Part shown: positions 58,753 to 64,000 of the stretch, piece by piece | How positions within the stretch are numbered: position 1 is the first letter of the stretch | Layout of the letters: the number at the start of each line of letters is the position of its first letter | Assembly (NCBI GenBank): GCA_907163375.1 | Contig: CAJQUW010007310.1 | Span: forward strand, 1-64,000 | From: Prostheceraeus crozeri | Lineage: Eukaryota > Platyhelminthes > Polycladida > Euryleptidae | Direction: 5' to 3' | DNA: 64,000 bases | Made by a program: the position numbers and the translations under genes | The notes under the pieces: generated by a model | Databases searched by the model: none | What the model was told of the DNA's origin: nothing | What the model saw: only the letters and a program-made list of their open reading frames with translations

Positions 58753-60517
58753 ATGATTGACAGTGACATGGAAGATAATGTTGGAACCACCGCATCAAGC
58801 AAACGGAAGTCTGAACGAAGGCGTAAACTTCCACCTCCAATTGTGGTAAGTAAGTCCTGCCTGCTACTTCACATCGGATCAAGTTCAGGAAACCAACTTA
58901 GTTATGTATGTCGGGCAACATTTTACATTTTTAACACATTTGATTTTCTCCTGGAATATTAGGAATTTTGAGAAATGAAAGCCAATTTAGGAAACTACAG
59001 CGAATGGCCTTTCCTGTTGATATACTGAAGTTTTGTGCATCATTTCTGTTTTTTATTTATCTTATTTGCAGGGAAATACCTTACTGAAAAGAGGTTGTGT
59101 TGTGACTTAATTATAAGGTTACAACAGGCTACGTTTGCTTCAAACTAGGGATCAATACGATTTTTGAGTTACGATTCTAAAAAGCTTGACCTAAGTTACT
59201 GGTACATGTTTTAAACTAAATGAAATTTGCTTTTTAGGATGAGTGGGTTCTGTTCAATTTCAATGATAACTCTCTGTTGAATGTTCCCAAATCATGGATT
59301 ACGACTAGAGACAAAAATGGAAATAGAAGTGATTGCCATTATTGCTGGTGGCCTAATGTTCAAGATGATGCTAAGAATCTCATTCGCAGTCGATCGGATC
59401 CCGATAGAAAACAATGGAAACGAATAAAGGGGAAGAAATTGGGTACATTCAATTCATTAGAAGCCGCTGAGCGAAAGTTGAAAAGACGAGACGGACTGTT
59501 CCTACGGGAGATGAGGAAAATTCCTGTAGTACTCCACAATCGCAATCCGTGAATGACGCTGGAAGAGTCTCGACTTGGTTTGAAGGCTTTTCTACACCTA
59601 CAAGTAAGTGAATACCAATGAATTTGTGTTAAGCAATTTGATGCACAAATTATAAACTAGGCCTACATCACTCAGTATCAGCACTTCGCAAGAATTTGAC
59701 AAGATATTAACTAGTTTTGAGTAAATGTTAATCAATAAAAGGCTAGTCATACCTCATTGTCTTCACGTTCAAGTGCCATATCCCCGCGATCTAAGTACTC
59801 GTGTACTGTAAGTACAAGATGCCCATAATTAACTACAGATTTTGGTGGGAGAGACCATGTTTTTATTAAATGTTTGAAGTCATTTCAGCTATATCTACAT
59901 ACATTAACCTCGTCAGTCGCCAGTCATGCTGCCATTTCCTTTAATTTTTTACTGAGATTGATGAGACAAATCGATCGTCGTTTTTCATTTTACTTGTCTG
60001 TCGATTTTCAGTTCCATTAGAAATATATTGTAAAAAAATATTTGAAATTCATCTAATAACGGCAGTGGATATTTGCATGAACCGGTGTATCTGTGTTTCA
60101 GGTCCCAAAGTCAGCCGAACAGTCACCCCAAGCAGTAGTCAACCTATTGATCAGCATGTCATTGAAAGTCCATCTAATGATCAGCAAATTCAACATGTCC
60201 TGCAGCAGCTTGAAAGTCAAAACAGGAAGATAGAGCTTGTACTATCAAGGATCAATGAAGTGCAGGAGAAGCAAAACGTCATTTTAGGCAAAATCGGTCA
60301 TATCCAACCGATTGAAGATACGTCCCTATGTTCGACAGGTGATGCTCGATCACCGATGACAACAACTGTACGAATGATGTCAAGCTCGAAGAAAGAAGTC
60401 CGTGCTGCCGTCAGTGCCACTAGATGTCTGCTCGATCTTGGGTTTCCAGTGTCATCATCCACAGACGAAGTAAGTTGTGGTAGCGAAATTAAGAAGAAAA
60501 TTGTTCTATGCCAATAA
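58753..60517 (+). pseudogene. Companion protein of the CACTA-like element, three exons
   Basis: Predicted exons: 58753-58845 (MIDSDMEDNV..., preceded by acceptor TTTTATAG at 58746; donor GTAAGTAAG), 59238-59603 (acceptor TTTTTAG; donor GTAAGTGA), 60102-60469 (acceptor GTGTTTCAG; donor-like GTAAGTTG, or stop at 60517). The second exon reads DEWVLFNFND, LNVPKSWI, CWWPN, LGTFNSLEAAERKLKR, the pattern of small second proteins often found beside this transposase type (some carry a DUF4806 end). Phases match at both introns only if one base is missing near 59500, where the frame shifts. The third exon has a coiled coil (QQLESQNRKIELVLSRINEV). Role likely DNA binding or transposition accessory. Confidence 0.65.
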
Positions 60518-60576
60518 GTCGTTGATGCTAGCATCAACACTAGCATTATTTTTTCAAAATAATTTGCCCACATCTG

Positions 60577-60910
60577 GCCAATTAATTTTATTGGAAAGTG
60601 CATTTCTGTGTTGAAGTGGCATTACATCAAGTGATGATACAGATTTAGTGAATAGTGATGAAACAAACTCATAGTGCACTTGTGTGACATTGCAGAAAGA
60701 GTGACTTAGACGTGCAATTACGCATGCCGATTTTGTATTATCTTGTGTTATATACTGCAATAGTGTTGACAGATGATATTCCTTGCCATTTTTCATGCAA
60801 CTCATCTATGTAATTATGTGCGATTTTATATTTGCCTTGTGAATAATCCTTGCCAATTAATTTTATTGGAAAGTGCATTTCTGTGTTGAAGTGGCATTAC
60901 ATCAAGTGAA
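60577..60910. repeat. 61-bp direct repeat, 272 bp apart
   Basis: CCAATTAATTTTATTGGAAA and the following ~40 bases occur at 60577-60637 and again at 60849-60909 without visible differences. Identity suggests a recent local duplication or conversion inside the transposon's 3' region. Confidence 0.8.
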
Positions 60911-61229
60911 TTTCTGGTACTCAGTTTTATTTGATATTTTTCTTCTTGATAATGTGTTTACTATTTGTAATCCAAGAGTATGTATGCATGTACGAATTTG
61001 TGTTATATTCTAGTCATTAAATCCATAAAAATGCATAATCGTTTTTACCCTTATAGACGAGTAGATAATTAGCTGCTATGTTCATGCAAACACATAAGTG
61101 AATGTGACTCTTAGATTCAGTCATTAGCGTGCAGCTTCCAGATGAGCACATTAGGTGATGTGTATTGCGTTTCATTATCATAGCTCGATGTTTAAGGAAG
61201 GAATGAAGAACTTCCCAATTTAGCCTTAT

Positions 61230-61509
61230 TGAAAATTATGTAAATGCTTTCGCAACGTTAATTTCTGATGGTTAAATCAACTATCATCGTCGACAAACGA
61301 TCGTTTATATGTACACTAAGTACAAACGTTGCGTAGAAGTTAGCCCCCTGACGTTGAAACTACGGTAGTCGCGGAAGGTTTAAGAAACGTAGCGCTTCCG
61401 CCCTAACTTGTCGACAAATGAACGTTCGGATTCGGTTTGTCCTAGGCTCTTGAACGTTCAAGACCGAACAATATCCTTCCGTTCTCAAAACGTTCGTGTT
61501 CTGGGTGGG
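61230..61509. promoter_or_regulatory. Right subterminal AACGTT array
   Basis: AACGTT or close variants (CAACGTTAA, AAACGTTGC, GAACGTTCG, GAACGTTCA, AAACGTTCG) recur up to the GTTCTGGGTGGG end, mirroring the left array. Confidence 0.65.
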
Positions 61510-62940
61510 AAGTTGGATATCAAAAGGAATGAATATTTGCTAATAAGCATCCTAACTAAGCGGAAATCAAGCTGATTATCAAGGGAATTTTTAATGAATT
61601 GTATCATAATGAAAATCTTCATGAAAAAGTAGCGATCATATTCGTTCGTGCTTTCTTGGCTGAAATTTCAAGTTTTTCATTCAATTTTCACCGACATGAT
61701 TTTATGATTCACTAAATTCATGTTTCATTTCTTGAATCTGAATAGTGATATGGACCCATTTACATCTTTCAAAGTTAAATGAAATCATTGTCTTTAATTA
61801 TGTGATTTTGCTCTACCAGTTGCAGGTTGCCTGTGATATGATCACGCTTAATAAAACACTCTTGAGCATGAAAGTAATAGGAGCTCATCGAATTGCTAAT
61901 TTTGCAAGCACTACACCTCCAAGGCAGTCATGAGAATCTGTGAAATACCATCATTCTTTCTGCATTACAATCATGATCACTCAATTCCGTTGTAATTTCT
62001 GCAAAACTGAAAAAATTTGCATATCTCACATTTGGTGACAATACCACCTGTATCTCCCTTGAGTTCATTTAATAAAATTGAAAATGTATACACATTGGGG
62101 ATTTAATAAATGCAGAGTTGCTTACCATTCTACCTAATATATTTACTCTATGGACATGACTCCATTTAAACAACAATCCGCACGGCATCCACACGACAAA
62201 ACATCAGCGAATGTGAAAGCGGCATGAGTGTGAGCTCAAAGCAGCAGCTTCTCCTTGCTGTGGAAGTTTCATAACACGGATTATGGCTGCGTCAATCATA
62301 CATTCAGCAGTCATTTATTGCGTCATTATCTTAATCCGCGAGCATTTACCTTCTCTTAGATGCAATCATCTTCTCGCTCTCGAATGCACGCACTTTTTCT
62401 TTTTACAAGCGATTTAGAAGTCTGATTGGTCAGTAGTCATTGATGCATATTCGGTGCTCGGAGATCTTCAATGCTCTTCCTGACAGATGATTGTTTTGAG
62501 GGCCATTGTCATTCTCATGTGCTCACCATGCAAGAGGATGAATACCAGCTTTACCTCCATAAAGATGGATCATTCAGTGTCTGATATTGTGCAAAGAATT
62601 TTAATGTCATGAATGAAGAATCGGTGATTTAAATACAACAAGAAGCTACTTGTACATATGTAATTCCATTTCGTTGCTGTATATTGTCGTTTTTGAAAGG
62701 GTGAACAGCGGCCATCCCGCCACAAAACCCGATCTTCTCTCTAGAAATAACTGAAGATGCTAGTTATGCATCTTTACATTACTCGCACTCTGCATGTACA
62801 GGTGCAGAATTGCGTCAATGTTGAGAGCCTCAAGGGAGCACTGGGCATAAAAGAGACGCGATCGGGTTCAGTTGTTGGTGCTTCACTCGCTGTCATCAAG
62901 CAGTTGCTGAAAGAAATAAAGAATCCAAAGATGGTGCACG

Positions 62941-63499
62941 AATATGCTAACAGCAGGGTGTCGGAGCCGAAGCTGGAAAATACCACGGCTCCGTCTTGAA
63001 GTTTTATATGTATTAAGAATTCAGTCACTTTGCAAGATAAAGTGATATTTGACAGTGTTTCTGAATGCAAGTGTGTCATTATTGTAGGTGATCGTCTGTA
63101 GACCTCCTAAAGCCTGCTTCATCTCCTCTCAATACATAGCCGTCTCCGAATCACTTGCAATTTGGATTTTAAAGGAAGTCGCGGACTTTCTTAAGATTGT
63201 GTTCCAGCCGAAAACGCAGCTGTCGGGTGAAAGGCGATTGTCAAAAAACATGCGCATGCACTCTATCCTCAAATTTGATATACACTTATCATTCAAGCAC
63301 ATTATTGATTCTTCATTATCATTCCCTAAAAACGTATGGCGATAGGTGTCTCATTCACAATAAAATAAGTCTATGAACTATTAAAATACTTCTGAAGAAG
63401 TAATTTTGATATTAAAATTTGAGTTCAATGTAGAAATATGTTTTCTTGATTGATGAATATGAAAGCCGCGACAGCTAAGTGGTTGAATCATCTCGTTCG
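62941..63499. other. No firmly supported gene
   Basis: An 85-aa ORF (63088-63345) follows a splice-acceptor-like TTATTGTAG and begins VIVCRPPKACF. I do not recognise it. CAGGGTGTCGGAGCC...CGGCTCCG at 62955-62996 could be a tiny hAT-like tip pair. Confidence 0.3.
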
Positions 63500-63960
63500 A
63501 CCGGCAGCACCTGTTTCTGCAGGGAACGAGGCTGAATAAATTGGAGTTTCAGAGAATACAGTGCTCCCTATCCATGGCTGCTGCGAATCTGCGCGTCTGA
63601 TAAAAAGTGCACTTGCATTTCCAACAGTGTGCGGATTGAAGCGTTGGCTTTCTAAAATTGCAAGCAGACTGTTTGTACATTTTCTTCAAAAGATGACCAA
63701 CCGTGGAGTGACCGTGAAGCGTTTTCTCTTTTCTTTGCGCACAGATTTGACTTCGTGCTCACTTAATGCTGATGCTTATAAAATGATCTGTAGAGACTTA
63801 ATGACCTTGAAATTAGTGTTTTCTGAAGATTTCAATTTGATCAATAAAGTCAGTTGTTCCACCAGGTGAAAGAATGCTCTTGACAAAATTGGGATTGATG
63901 ATGAAGAATTCTTTATGAACAGGCATCATGTATCTGTCCACACTTGAGCACGTCTCACCA
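63500..63960. repeat. Relic similar to the 19.4-kb LINE fragment
   Basis: GTTTCTGCAGGGAACGAGGC near 63512 and GCTGCGAATCTGCGCGTCTG near 63580 match the end of the 18840-19500 relic. The 102-aa ORF from 63561 is not recognisable. Confidence 0.4.
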
Positions 63961-64000
63961 TCTGACTTCAAAATACTTTCGTGAATCACGTGCCTCTCGG

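Larger units (their letters stand above)
51078..61509 (+). mobile_element. 10.4-kb CACTA/EnSpm-like DNA transposon
   Basis: 10,432 bp. Ends CCCACCCAGAAC and GTTCTGGGTGGG are perfect over 12 bp and similar further in (CGAACGTT). AA is duplicated at 51076-51077 and 61510-61511; the uninterrupted X at ~40285 reads through the site with a single AA. Both ends carry many AACGTT words, as CACTA elements carry subterminal motif arrays. It encodes a Tnp2-like transposase and a companion protein in the same direction. ~4.8 kb at the left is non-coding. The 2-bp duplication and terminal CCCACCC differ from the classical CACTA tip, so the superfamily call rests on the protein. Confidence 0.88.
50876..62152. 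mobile_element. Repeat X, second copy, split by 10.4-kb transposon
   Basis: The left part 50876-51077 and right part 61512-62152 align with the reverse of 39621-40484, about 843 bp in total. Termini CATAGAGTAGGGATATATAG and its counterpart TTACTCTATG are both present. Confidence 0.88.
50787..62940. repeat. Repeat Y, second copy, split by X
   Basis: The left part 50787-50875 and right part 62153-62940 together align with 45719-46585. A 13-bp sequence GATATGACTCCAT (50863-50875) recurs as GACATGACTCCAT (62153-62165), the duplication made by the X insertion. A ~60-aa exon-like stretch occurs at ~62800-62996 (VESLKGALGIKETRSG); I do not recognise it. Confidence 0.85.

Overview
The window is AT-rich metazoan nuclear DNA. 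Spliced and long intronless receptor genes, Tc1/mariner, hAT, CACTA, piggyBac-like, Penelope-like and CR1/L2-like elements, and the lack of bacterial gene organisation all point to an invertebrate animal. I cannot name the species. Only two host genes can be supported: a rhodopsin-like GPCR (5357-6520, two exons, plus strand) and a full-length ionotropic glutamate receptor-like protein of 881 aa in one exon (31190-33835, minus strand). Almost everything else recognisable is mobile DNA.

Layout. 1-3.5 kb: a degenerate ~21-bp satellite split by a Tc1 element with an intact ORF. 3.5-8.2 kb: a CACTA-ended MITE, a fold-back, the GPCR and a Penelope scrap. 8.2-9.7 kb: a mariner (DD34D) with one frameshift. 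10-17.6 kb: two internally deleted hAT copies (family A, one with a BED-finger relic), a near-perfect 471-bp-arm fold-back, and a Tc1-like element with long inverted repeats and an intact DD35E transposase. 18.8-30.2 kb: LINE relics, a piggyBac-like MITE, hAT elements with 8-bp target duplications (one nested in another) and a TA-flanked element with 13-bp perfect ends. 31-34 kb: the glutamate receptor. 34.8-36.2 kb: a Penelope-like relic. 36.3-38.4 kb: an intact DD41D (Visitor-type) element. 38.4-41 kb: hairpins, a second CACTA MITE and repeat X. 41.2-45.4 kb: a minus-strand CR1/L2-like LINE with ORF1, endonuclease and RT, a foreign insertion, and a tRNA-like promoter at its 5' end. 46.6-49.3 kb: a third hAT-A copy and two Penelope-related segments carrying hammerhead ribozyme folds.

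The most striking structure is a three-level nest at 50.8-62.9 kb. Repeat Y is split by repeat X, and X is split by a 10,432-bp DNA transposon (51078-61509) with TIRs beginning CCCACCCAGAAC and a 2-bp AA target duplication. Another copy of X at 39.6-40.5 kb is the uninterrupted (empty-site) version, and an uninterrupted Y lies at 45.7-46.6 kb, so all junctions can be read within the window. The transposon encodes an animal CACTA/EnSpm-like transposase (56352-58606, one frame shift) and a spliced companion protein (58753-60517, one frame shift). Both ends are loaded with AACGTT motifs.

The best candidate for an unusual system is the pair of head-to-head hammerhead folds bracketing a Penelope-type GIY-YIG ORF (48347-49208), with a third, sequence-perfect hammerhead at 47484-47527.
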